The notes below the pieces were generated by a model, which was not told the DNA's origin, searched no databases, and saw only the letters and a program-made list of their open reading frames with translations. This document shows positions 37,083 through 45,232 of a stretch of DNA of 64,000 nt, piece after piece (within the stretch, counting starts at the first letter, position 1; the number at the start of each line of letters is the position of its first letter). The DNA is from Flavobacteriaceae bacterium (GTDB taxonomy: Bacteria > Bacteroidota > Bacteroidia > Flavobacteriales > Flavobacteriaceae). The position numbers were made by a program, and so were the translations under genes. The stretch is taken from assembly GCA_004762155.1 (NCBI GenBank), contig SIHP01000005.1:124001-188000 (forward strand). The letters run 5' to 3'.

Positions 37083-37559
37083 CTAATCCTTATTTTTAAC
37101 TGAAGTTAAAACATTAATCGATTTACATTGTAATTTATTTGTAGCATCAGGCATCACTACTTCTATTCCAATGACACTATCAGTACCTACTTTGTAATTT
37201 GAATCCTCAACAAGATAACCATTTACATAAATTTTATTTTCCTCAGCTATTCCAAAAAAAACATTTAATTCGCCTTGAGTTTTAGCATTAACTTTTTTAT
37301 TCATCTCTACAAAAACAATTCCACCTTCAGTTAAATTATAAAACTTATGATCATGACGATTAACTTCATCTTTCGTGATACTCATTTTAATTATCAGTCC
37401 TTCATTTTCTTTGATAAAACTTTCACTTGAAATAATATTACCATTAACAATTACTGTAGGAAAACTTTCTTTTGTACCGGGTAATTTTAAAAAACTTTCC
37501 TGTGAGTAAATATTCGAAAATAAAAGAAGCATCATTATCATAATAATTGATCTATTCAT
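37083..37559 (-). CDS. Small secreted protein of unknown function
   Basis: The 158-residue protein begins with a signal peptide (MNRSIIMIMMLLLFSNIYSQ) and is otherwise soluble, beta-rich and of no family I recognise. I start at ATG 37559 because it gives a clean signal peptide and because the sequence around that ATG recurs at about 40451, suggesting a conserved start region; an upstream ATG at 37613 would put the signal 18 residues in. It follows the cysteine-rich lipoprotein gene by 61 nt on the same strand, so they are probably co-transcribed. Confidence 0.65.
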   Translation of the reverse strand: MNRSIIMIMMLLLFSNIYSQESFLKLPGTKESFPTVIVNGNIISSESFIKENEGLIIKMSITKDEVNRHDHKFYNLTEGGIVFVEMNKKVNAKTQGELNVFFGIAEENKIYVNGYLVEDSNYKVGTDSVIGIEVVMPDATNKLQCKSINVLTSVKNKD

Positions 37560-37620
37560 AAGATTTTTTAATTTTGAATATAATGAAATATTTCTAAAAA
37601 ATAATATCATCATATTTATT

Positions 37621-39171
37621 TTAATTTTGACACCCTTCTCTTGAAGGAGAATTAGTACTAGTTGTAGATATTGTTATTGTAGCAGTAGAACTCATTGCTC
37701 TTATTTCTTGTCCTAACTTACCAGGACTTCTTCCAGAAAAAACAAAAGAACTTACCGTTGTAGAGGGCAACCCCATACCTCCTAAATTACCAATAGCTAT
37801 TGCAAAATCTGCACATGCGTAACTATTTGTATTGTAAATAGAAGGGAAACCTATAACATAATTAACAATACTTGTAAGCTCCTGACTCGAAACATTTTTG
37901 GAAATACTAACATGATACAAGTAATCATAATTAGTCTTTATTGCTGCGGTATAGTCATCTCCGACACCAGTTAAACCGACTTCCTTATCTGGATAATAAC
38001 CAAATTGTCTTGTAACCCCCCCTTGTTCAATGCCAATAAATGCATGTCCAACTTGATTAGCCCCTACTACTGCATCTGAATTTTCATTTGGCTGCTGTAC
38101 ATAGACTGTAAGATTAGCTCCTTGTGTTAAATCTAAACATTCAAGCTCTTCAGCTGGATCTACTTTGTCTGCAGAATTACTTGAAACAACAACAAAACCA
38201 TCTTCTAAAAGAGAACTATAATAATCTTCTTCAGCCATACAATTTCCATTGTGATTTACATACCCTTGATCACAATCACAATTCCCATTTATATTTCTTG
38301 TACTATTTCTTTCACAAATTGGCACACATCTACCATTATATAATTCATAACCACTACCACAATCTATAGGAGAAGAACTGTCAGGAAACTGTTCATTTCC
38401 CCCATCTCCTACACCACCATTTCCTGTTCCTCCGCCGTTTCCTGAACTTTCATTATTTCCAGTTCCACCTGTTTCAGAACCACCTGGACTAACATCTGGA
38501 GCACTACCCCCACCACAACCAGATGTATCTATAACAGTATTTGTTCCGCTGCAATACGAAACACCATCAAGCTGTAAAGCTGGACCATGAGCGTTTGTAC
38601 CTCCAGAACTACAAGGAAAAACCTCTAAACTTATACAACTCCCTTTAGCAAAAATCTGTTGTACAGTCCCGTTATCTGTTATTTCATTTGAAGTTATTTT
38701 GTTTACCAAGTCAATAAAATCTCCTCTTATTAAAATATTCCTCTCTTCTTCTGTTAACTCATATTTAATTAGAAATAATTTATAACTTCCGTCTAACTGA
38801 AGAGAAACCAATAAATTTTCTAAAAAACCATAATCCTCTTCTCTTGATATTTTAAATGTATAGGAATGATAAGTACCATCACTATTTTCTATATACTTTG
38901 CTTGATCTGTATTAATTGTGAAATTATGTTGAGAAGAATAAACATCTCCTCTTCTAAAATAGTTTTTAGAGTTAGAAAAACTAGATAGTTTTTGGCTTAG
39001 TTTAGTATTCAAATTAATTGTTGAAGATGAAACATAAGACACTTTTAAACTTGATTCAATTAGATTTCCCTCTTCTAAAGTATTATCTTTTTCGCAGTTC
39101 CATAGAGACATAGAAATTCCCAAAAGGAAAACTCCAATTTTTAAAAGATTAGTTAATTTGTTTTTTTTCAT
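37621..39171 (-). CDS. Cysteine-rich lipoprotein with papain/NlpC-like C-terminal domain
   Basis: The 516-residue protein has a lipoprotein signal ending SLWNC at Cys26, followed by acidic/lysine residues as in exported surface lipoproteins. A beta-rich region to about 200 is followed by a Gly/Ser/Asn linker (215-270) and EGF-like cysteine pattern (CGSGYELYNGRC, NGNCDCDQGYVNHNGNC, 271-312). The C-terminal part has His376 in VGHAFIGIEQGG and Cys453 in SYACADFAIAIGN, the His-before-Cys order of circularly permuted papain-like folds (YiiX/LRAT group). I infer a surface-exposed hydrolase or transferase; the exact family is not known. It lies between duplicated tRNA-Asp genes. Confidence 0.7.
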   Translation of the reverse strand: MKKNKLTNLLKIGVFLLGISMSLWNCEKDNTLEEGNLIESSLKVSYVSSSTINLNTKLSQKLSSFSNSKNYFRRGDVYSSQHNFTINTDQAKYIENSDGTYHSYTFKISREEDYGFLENLLVSLQLDGSYKLFLIKYELTEEERNILIRGDFIDLVNKITSNEITDNGTVQQIFAKGSCISLEVFPCSSGGTNAHGPALQLDGVSYCSGTNTVIDTSGCGGGSAPDVSPGGSETGGTGNNESSGNGGGTGNGGVGDGGNEQFPDSSSPIDCGSGYELYNGRCVPICERNSTRNINGNCDCDQGYVNHNGNCMAEEDYYSSLLEDGFVVVSSNSADKVDPAEELECLDLTQGANLTVYVQQPNENSDAVVGANQVGHAFIGIEQGGVTRQFGYYPDKEVGLTGVGDDYTAAIKTNYDYLYHVSISKNVSSQELTSIVNYVIGFPSIYNTNSYACADFAIAIGNLGGMGLPSTTVSSFVFSGRSPGKLGQEIRAMSSTATITISTTSTNSPSREGCQN

Positions 39172-39258
39172 AATTGTTTTAGTAATAGTTAAGATTAATA
39201 AATTCGGTGAGCAAAACTAAATTTAATTATAATAATGATAGTATGAAATCATTAACTT

Positions 39259-40356
39259 TTAAAGATTTTGAACCATTTTTTTATATTGATTAGGAGTTTT
39301 ACCCGTATTTTTTTTAAAGGCGGTATAAAAACTTGCTTTTGTTTTAAAACCTGACTCTAAACCTATAGCGGTGATTGTATAAGATGAATATTTTTCATCA
39401 TTTAATATTGATTTCACATATTCAACTCTTAAATTATTAACATAATTATTAAAGTTTTTTTCAGAATTTGAATTAATTAACTGTGATATATACCCTTCAC
39501 TTTTGTCTATTTTTTAAGACAAGAAAGAAAGACTCAATTTTGGGTTAAGAAAAAACTCATTATCGATAATTAAATTATTTAACTCATTAAATTTACTTTT
39601 ATTTAATTTTTGATTAGTTTTTTTATAACATTTGATTTTCCTTATTTCTTTTCTATCATTATAAATATTGTTTTGAATTATTGAAGCATATGCTATCCAA
39701 TATAAGAGTGTAGAAATTCCAAGCCACAAAGGGTAAAACTTAAAATATCCACTACCATAAAAATTTTTAAGAAAATTTAAAGAAACAAACCAAAACAAAC
39801 AAAGTAATAGCCCTAACAGTAAAATTCTTTTTAACCAACCTATTTTTAAAGGTACTTTTTCGTCTGGACTACTCTTGAGCATAATTTCATGCTTTAATAA
39901 AGCCTTAAATAGTAAAACAATAATAAACACTGTAAACAATAAAGAAATATATTCTACAATTAAGTTTAAAGCTTTAATGGTATTAATAGACTCACTAAAT
40001 GTATTTCTTACCAAGACATATAAAACCGAGGAAACAAATGGGGAAAACAAGAGTATAATTTGAGTTTTCTTTACAGGCTTATTTATGTATTCTTTAACAA
40101 AAAGATAAAAAAAAGGCAGTATGATAAACTCAAAGGGGATGAATATTAATGAATTATTATCATACTCACTCCTTAATGTTATACCTGTATCTAAAAACCA
40201 ATATTGTAAATTACTTGAACATAATGCAAGCACAGTGAACGATAAATAATTATTTATTTTTGATTTTAATTTTGGATTAATTAATAATACTAGACTAAAA
40301 ATCACACCATGAAATACACCAAGTAATATTAATATATTATAAAAATTCAGCTTCAT
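39259..40356 (-). pseudogene. 7TM-AraC family transcriptional regulator broken by an in-frame stop
   Basis: The first 280 codons (40356-39517) encode about seven hydrophobic segments, the sensor part of a membrane AraC regulator. The frame then meets TAA at 39516-39514 and continues without shift for 84 codons to TAA at 39261. The continuation is a typical AraC helix-turn-helix: KSEGYISQLINSN, then GLESGFKTKASFYTAFKK and TGKTPNQYKK. The stop falls between LSLSFLS and KIDKSEGY, where intact relatives have one residue. Total length, 366 codons including the stops, is normal. Without readthrough the DNA-binding domain is lost. Confidence 0.85.
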
Positions 40357-40590
40357 CTTTTAGCTCAAAAATAGTCTTTTTTAAAAAACCTTGTAATTCT
40401 TAACTTTGAGAACCAACTCTTACAATATATACAAAACTTTCTTAAACTTTAATAATTGATCTATTCATAAGGATTTTTTTAATTTTTAATATAAAAAAAA
40501 TATTTTCATCCTTTCTCTTCATACCTTTTTATTAAAAAAAGAACCTTTAAAATAATTTTTAGCTCAAATAAATTATTTTTTTCACATTTC
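40357..40590. other. Gene-free segment with remnant of a duplicated gene start
   Basis: Bases 40450-40495 repeat, with a few changes, the region around the start codon of the small secreted gene (37541-37585), including the reverse complement of ATGAATAGATCAATTATT. No open frame continues from it. The rest is AT-rich with nothing recognisable. Confidence 0.55.
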
Positions 40591-40593
40591 TGC

Positions 40594-40623
40594 TTTGAAA
40601 ATCAAAAAACAGTTGTATATTTG
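40594..40623 (+). promoter_or_regulatory. Promoter of second tRNA-Asp
   Basis: TTTG (40594-40597), 18 nt, TATATTTG (40616-40623). The -7 box and the following 18 bases are identical to copy 1, while the spacer differs. Confidence 0.85.
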
Positions 40624-40641
40624 CACCCGCAATAAGGCAAC

Positions 40642-40715
40642 GGTCTGGTAGTTCAGCTGGTTAGAATACCTGCCTGTCACGCAGGGGGTCGCGGGTTCGA
40701 GTCCCGTCCAGACCG
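40642..40715 (+). tRNA. tRNA-Asp (GTC), copy 2
   Basis: Same 74-nt sequence as copy 1 at 36848, with anticodon GTC in CTGTCAC and acceptor GGTCTGG/CCAGACC. CCA is not encoded. Confidence 0.97.
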
Positions 40716-40716
40716 C

Positions 40717-40746
40717 AAAAAGCTTCTCAATTTTGAGAAGCTTTTT
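40717..40746 (+). terminator. Terminator of second tRNA-Asp
   Basis: Same hairpin as after copy 1 (AAAAAGCTTCTCAA with TTGAGAAGCTTTTT), placed directly after the tRNA. Confidence 0.9.
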
Positions 40747-40952
40747 CTTTTATTAGACTATTACACATAAACAACAACTCTTAATGTTATTTTATATTCA
40801 AAACCCCACAAAACACTTTCATATAGAAACAAAAAATAAATCTACTATTCATTTTTTTCACAAAGAAGAATAAAGAATTCAGTAAAATACCTATACAAAA
40901 AAAGGCCTTTTTTATTAAATCATTAATTATTACAAAATCAGCAAATTAATAC

Positions 40953-40982
40953 TTGTTTATTTCAATTTAATTTATAGATTTG
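40953..40982 (+). promoter_or_regulatory. Promoter of the phe/tyr operon leader
   Basis: TTG (40953-40955), 19 nt, then an exact -7 element TAGATTTG (40975-40982). Transcription would start near 40988, about 20 nt before the leader peptide ATG. Confidence 0.75.
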
Positions 40983-41006
40983 TTGTTATAAACAAAGACA
41001 GTTAAG

Positions 41007-41087
41007 ATGTTAAACAATATTTGGAATCGTTTCTTTTTCTACTTTTATTTTTTTAATAAAAGAAGAGACTTTGTACAAAATTGTTAA
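41007..41087 (+). CDS. Phe-rich leader peptide of the pheA operon
   Basis: A 26-codon frame starts ATG TTA AAC and contains the run RFFFYFYFF; in all seven Phe, two Tyr and one Trp codons among 26. It is followed after 18 nt by an intrinsic terminator and then pheA. The composition, position and competing RNA pairings show a pheL-type attenuator responding to charged tRNA-Phe (and perhaps tRNA-Tyr). Confidence 0.88.
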   Translation: MLNNIWNRFFFYFYFFNKRRDFVQNC

Positions 41088-41136
41088 ACAACATCAATAA
41101 AATATAAAGTCTCGATTTTTTCGAGGCTTTTTTTTT
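41065..41136 (+). terminator. Attenuator of the pheA operon (antiterminator and terminator)
   Basis: The terminator is AAAGTCTCGA (41106-41115), loop TTTTT, TCGAGGCTTT (41121-41130) and a T run to 41136. The segment 41065-41075 (GAGACTTTGTA), inside the leader frame downstream of the Phe codons, pairs over 11 bases (one G-U) with 41103-41113, which includes the 5' arm of the terminator. A ribosome stalled at the Phe run leaves this segment free, so the antiterminator forms; a ribosome moving to the stop codon disrupts it. Confidence 0.85.
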
Positions 41137-41144
41137 AGACAAAT

Positions 41145-41972
41145 ATGAAATCAATTATCGCCATACAAGGAGCTGAAGGCTCAAATCACCATAAAGTTGC
41201 TCGCGACTTTTACGGAACATCAATTCAATTAGAAGAATGTATGTCTTTTGATGTTTTGGTAGATAGTTTGTTAAATAAAAAAGCATCACATGGAATTATG
41301 GCTTTAGAGAATACTATCGCTGGTTCTATAATTCCTAACTATGCATTAATTGACAAACACAACCTTCATATAACTGGAGAAGAATACTTAAACATCCACC
41401 ATCATTTAATGGCTTTAGATGGTCAGAAAATTGAAGATATTAAGGAGGTTTGTTCTCATCCAATGGCCTTATTACAATGTAAAGAATTCTTTAAAAAACA
41501 TCCGCATATAAAATTAGTAGAGGATGTAGATACTGCAGAAGTTGCAAAAAGAATTTCTCAACAAAATTTAAAAGGAATTGCAGCAATAGCTCCTAAAATT
41601 GCAGCAGAGATATTTGAACTAAGTATTATTGAAGATGAAATTCAAACAATAAAAGATAACGCTACTAGATTTGTAATTGTTCAAACAGAAAAACCTGAAA
41701 TAAAAGAAACAAATGCTAACAAAGCTTCAATAAAATTTCAATTAAACCATAAAAGAGGAAGTTTAGCTGCTATTTTAAACGCTATGAGTGATTGTAAAAT
41801 GAACTTAACAAAAATACAATCACTTCCTGTAATAGAAACACCTTGGAAATATTCTTTCTTTGTTGATGTTACTTTTCAAGAATACGCAGCATATAAAAAA
41901 GCTATTGCTATTATAGAAATAATGGCAGAAGAATTTAAAGTTTTAGGAATTTATAAAAACGGAAGAAAATGA
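41145..41972 (+). CDS. pheA: Prephenate dehydratase
   Basis: The 275-residue protein converts prephenate to phenylpyruvate. The catalytic domain has AIQGAEGSNHHKVA, CSHPMALLQCKEF and the conserved NATRFVIV. A C-terminal ACT domain follows (KRGSLAAILNAM, NLTKIQSLP). The usual phenylalanine-binding motifs GALV and ESRP read GSLA and IQSLP here, so feedback sensitivity may differ. No chorismate mutase is fused; that activity is in the last gene of the operon. It is the first gene after the Phe attenuator. Confidence 0.93.
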   Translation: MKSIIAIQGAEGSNHHKVARDFYGTSIQLEECMSFDVLVDSLLNKKASHGIMALENTIAGSIIPNYALIDKHNLHITGEEYLNIHHHLMALDGQKIEDIKEVCSHPMALLQCKEFFKKHPHIKLVEDVDTAEVAKRISQQNLKGIAAIAPKIAAEIFELSIIEDEIQTIKDNATRFVIVQTEKPEIKETNANKASIKFQLNHKRGSLAAILNAMSDCKMNLTKIQSLPVIETPWKYSFFVDVTFQEYAAYKKAIAIIEIMAEEFKVLGIYKNGRK

Positions 41973-42043
41973 CGACGCAGTCGTTCTGAAACAACTATTT
42001 AACTAGATTTAATATTGTTTTCAGAATCCTCAACTAAACAGAC
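41973..42043. repeat. Short inverted-repeat element between pheA and aminotransferase gene
   Basis: TTCTGAAACAA (41984-41994) and TTGTTTTCAGAA (42014-42026 region) form an imperfect inverted repeat that nearly fills the gap, next to a GC-rich GACGACGCAGTCG. It resembles a small dispersed palindromic element. As RNA it would form a hairpin inside the operon. Confidence 0.45.
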
Positions 42044-43186
42044 ATGATAAAACCTGCAAAAAGATTAGATACCGTACAAGAATACTATTTCTCTAAAAAA
42101 TTAAGAGAAGTTAGAGAATTGGTTGCTACTGGTAAACCAATAATAAATATGGGAATTGGAAGCCCAGATTTGAAACCATCTGAAAAAACACTAGAAGCTA
42201 TAACAAATAGTTTAACTGATACGGTTGCCCATAAATACCAGAGTTACCAAGGATTACCAGAATTAAGAAATGCTATTGCAAATTTTTATGAAAATAAATT
42301 TAATGTAATTGCTAATCCTGACAACGAAATACTTCCTTTAATGGGAAGTAAAGAAGGAATTATGCATATTTCTATGGCTTTTTTAAATGAAGGCGATAAT
42401 GTTTTAATTCCAAACCCAGGTTACCCAACATATACATCAGTTACAAAACTAGTAGGCGCAACTCCTCTATTTTATAATTTAGATGCCACCAATAACTGGC
42501 AACCAAATTTAGAAGAATTAGAAAAACAAGATTTATCTAAAGTTAAACTAATGTGGGTAAACTATCCACATATGCCAACTGGAGCAAATGCTTTAAAAGA
42601 AACCTACCAAAAACTCATTGCCTTTGGTAAAAAGCATCAAATTTTAATTGTAAATGATAATCCTTATAGTTTTATTTTAAATGATAATCCTATGAGTATT
42701 TTACAAGTTGATGGAGCCAAAGACATTGCCTTAGAATTAAATTCTTTAAGCAAAACCTTTGCAATGGCTGGTTGGCGAGTTGGTATGTTATTAGGTAGTC
42801 AAGAAAACATCAATCAAGTTTTAAAAGTAAAAAGTAATATGGATTCTGGTATGTTTTACGGAATTCAAAAAGGAGCTATAGAAGCATTAAAAATCTCTGA
42901 TGATTGGTACACAAATCAGAATGAAGTGTATAATAAACGTAGAGAATTAATTTGGCAACTAGCAGACAAACTTAATGCTACATACGATAAAAACGCATCT
43001 GGAATGTTTGTTTGGGCAAAAATTTCCGATGAAAAAAAATCTGAAGAGGTTACAGACAGTATTTTATACGATAAAAATATATTTATAACTCCAGGAACTG
43101 TTTTTGGATCTCAAGGAGAAGGATACATACGTTTTTCACTATGTGTTCCTTCAGAAAAAATAAAAGAAGCAATATCAAGAATATGA
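42044..43186 (+). CDS. Class I/II PLP aminotransferase, probably aromatic amino acid specific
   Basis: The 380-residue fold-type I aminotransferase has GIGSPDLKPSEKT, YQSYQGLPELRNAI and PLP lysine in SLSKTFAMAGWRVG. It lies between prephenate dehydratase and prephenate dehydrogenase, so I infer that it transaminates phenylpyruvate and 4-hydroxyphenylpyruvate to Phe and Tyr. By sequence alone it is close to the broad LL-diaminopimelate/aspartate aminotransferase group. Its stop overlaps the tyrA start by an ATGA junction. Confidence 0.85.
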   Translation: MIKPAKRLDTVQEYYFSKKLREVRELVATGKPIINMGIGSPDLKPSEKTLEAITNSLTDTVAHKYQSYQGLPELRNAIANFYENKFNVIANPDNEILPLMGSKEGIMHISMAFLNEGDNVLIPNPGYPTYTSVTKLVGATPLFYNLDATNNWQPNLEELEKQDLSKVKLMWVNYPHMPTGANALKETYQKLIAFGKKHQILIVNDNPYSFILNDNPMSILQVDGAKDIALELNSLSKTFAMAGWRVGMLLGSQENINQVLKVKSNMDSGMFYGIQKGAIEALKISDDWYTNQNEVYNKRRELIWQLADKLNATYDKNASGMFVWAKISDEKKSEEVTDSILYDKNIFITPGTVFGSQGEGYIRFSLCVPSEKIKEAISRI

Positions 43187-44034
43187 AAAATATATACATG
43201 ATTGGTATTGGTTTAATTGGAGGTAGTTTTGCTATCGACTTTAAAAAAAACAATCCAAATACTATAATACACGGAATTAGTAGAAAAGACGAAACCTTAA
43301 ATAAGGCTTTAGAATTAAATTTAATTGACAAAAAAGCAACGCTTGACGATATAGAAAATGCAGATTTGGTAGTTGTTTCAATTCCTGTTGATGCAACTGT
43401 AAAATTACTTCCTACAATCTTAGACAAAATAAATGATAATGGATTAGTTATAGATGCTGGATCTACAAAAGAAGCAATTTGTAAGATAGTTGAACATCAT
43501 CCAAAAAGAAGGAACTTTTTAGCTTGTCATCCGATAGCAGGAACAGAAAACTCTGGCCCTACTGCCGCTATACCCGGCTTATACATTGGGAAAACTAATA
43601 TTATTTGCGAAGTAGAAAAAACCACTTTTAAACTTCAAGAAAAGGCTTTAAAGCTTTTTACTGATATTGGAATGCGTATTCGCTACATGGATCCTGTTTC
43701 TCATGATAAACATATTGCGTATGTTTCGCATCTGTCACATATCAGCTCGTTTATGTTAGGTAAAACGGTCATTGAAAAAGAAAAAAACGAACGTGATATA
43801 TTTGATATGGCAGGAAGTGGATTTGCTTCTACAGTAAGATTAGCAAAAAGCTCACCAGCAATGTGGACTCCCATTTTCAAACAAAACAAAGAAAATGTAA
43901 TTGAAACGTTAGAGGAATACATTAGCAACCTTCAACAATTCAAAGAATTAATGATACAGAATGATTTTACAGAAATTTTTAACGAAATGGAAAGTACAAA
44001 TCACATAAAACAAATTTTAAACGGCATAAAATAA
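43183..44034 (+). CDS. tyrA: Prephenate dehydrogenase
   Basis: The 283-residue protein oxidises prephenate to 4-hydroxyphenylpyruvate with NAD(P)+. It starts MKNIYMIGIGLIGGSFAIDF, the Rossmann loop, and has ACHPIAGTENSGP and AYVSHLSHISSF with the substrate histidines. I take ATG 43183, overlapping the previous gene by 4 nt, because the Rossmann strand begins there; an in-frame ATG at 43141 would lie inside the aminotransferase gene. Confidence 0.93.
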   Translation: MKNIYMIGIGLIGGSFAIDFKKNNPNTIIHGISRKDETLNKALELNLIDKKATLDDIENADLVVVSIPVDATVKLLPTILDKINDNGLVIDAGSTKEAICKIVEHHPKRRNFLACHPIAGTENSGPTAAIPGLYIGKTNIICEVEKTTFKLQEKALKLFTDIGMRIRYMDPVSHDKHIAYVSHLSHISSFMLGKTVIEKEKNERDIFDMAGSGFASTVRLAKSSPAMWTPIFKQNKENVIETLEEYISNLQQFKELMIQNDFTEIFNEMESTNHIKQILNGIK

Positions 44035-44053
44035 AGCCACAACAAGTAGAATA

Positions 44054-45136
44054 ATGAAGAATACAAAAGAATTAAGAACATGGTTGGATGACATGAAATT
44101 AGATCATCCACTAGTAATAGCAGGGCCTTGTAGTGCAGAAACCGAAGAACAGGTTTTAAAAATTGCACACGAATTAAAAGATTCTGATGTAAATTATTAT
44201 CGTGCAGGAATTTGGAAACCAAGAACTAGACCTGGGAATTTTGAAGGTGTTGGTGCTTTAGGTTTAAAATGGCTGCAAAAAGTAAAAGAAGAAACAGGAA
44301 TGAAAACTTGTACTGAAGTTGCAAACACAGCTCACGTAAAGTTAGCTTTAGAACACGATATCGATTTGTTATGGATTGGTGCTCGTACTGCCGTTTCTCC
44401 TTTTATTATGCAAGAGTTAGCGGATGCTTTACATGGAACAGATAAAATTGTTTTAGTAAAAAACCCTATCAACCCAGATTTAGCTTTATGGCTAGGTGGT
44501 ATCGAAAGATTATATACTGCTGACATTAAAAACTTAGGAGCAATTCATAGAGGTTTCTCTACTTACGAGAAAACTAAATATAGAAATACACCAGAATGGC
44601 AATTGGCTATTGATTTCAAGAACAGATTTCCAGATTTACCTTTAATTAATGATCCTTCTCATATTACAGGTAATAGAGATATGATTTTTGATGTATCTCA
44701 AACTGCCTTAGATTTAAACTTTGACGGATTAATGATCGAAACTCATTTTGATCCTGATAATGCATGGAGTGACGCTGCACAACAAGTAACTCCAGATACT
44801 TTAAAGCAAATTATGCGTGATTTAAAAATCAGAAAAGAGACAAACTCTGAAGCAGATTATACAAAATCTTTAGAAAACCTTCGTGCTCAAATTAATGTAG
44901 CAGATAACCAGTTAGTAGATATCGTTGGTAAAAGAATGAAAATCGCTGATCAAATTGGTGCTTTAAAGAAAGAAAAGAACGTTGCTGTTTTACAATCTAA
45001 ACGTTGGAACGAAGTTCTTGGTAATATGATTTTAGAAGGTGAAAAAGTAGGACTAAGTGAAGAATTTGTTTTAAAAATGTTTAAAGCAGTTCATCAAGAA
45101 TCTATCAATCATCAAGAAAAAGTTATCAAAGGGTAA
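44054..45136 (+). CDS. Bifunctional DAHP synthase (type I beta) - chorismate mutase
   Basis: The 360-residue protein joins 3-deoxy-7-phosphoheptulonate synthase (residues 1 to about 260: VIAGPCSAETEEQ, YRAGIWKPRTRPGNFEG, INDPSHITGNRD) to a C-terminal AroQ-type chorismate mutase (about 272-355: LENLRAQINVADNQLVDIVG, KRMKIADQIGALKK). The same gene thus controls both the first shikimate step and the step to prephenate. This order is known from other Bacteroidota. It is the last gene of the aromatic operon. Confidence 0.94.
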   Translation: MKNTKELRTWLDDMKLDHPLVIAGPCSAETEEQVLKIAHELKDSDVNYYRAGIWKPRTRPGNFEGVGALGLKWLQKVKEETGMKTCTEVANTAHVKLALEHDIDLLWIGARTAVSPFIMQELADALHGTDKIVLVKNPINPDLALWLGGIERLYTADIKNLGAIHRGFSTYEKTKYRNTPEWQLAIDFKNRFPDLPLINDPSHITGNRDMIFDVSQTALDLNFDGLMIETHFDPDNAWSDAAQQVTPDTLKQIMRDLKIRKETNSEADYTKSLENLRAQINVADNQLVDIVGKRMKIADQIGALKKEKNVAVLQSKRWNEVLGNMILEGEKVGLSEEFVLKMFKAVHQESINHQEKVIKG

Positions 45137-45155
45137 TTCTTATCCTCAAAAATAT

Positions 45156-45183
45156 AAAACCGCCAATAGGCGGTTTTTTTTTG
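45156..45183 (+). terminator. Terminator of the aromatic operon
   Basis: AAAACCGCC, loop AATA, GGCGGTTTT and a T run lie 20 nt after the DAHP synthase gene. Confidence 0.93.
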
Positions 45184-45232
45184 TTTTTAAGTCAACGTTA
45201 TTGTATTTTCATAACCCACCAAACTAATTAAA

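Noticed and set aside
38124..38369. 81-codon frame opposite the cysteine-rich lipoprotein
   Set aside because: Leu/His/Asn-rich low-complexity antisense product of the Gly/Cys-rich coding sequence; no start context.
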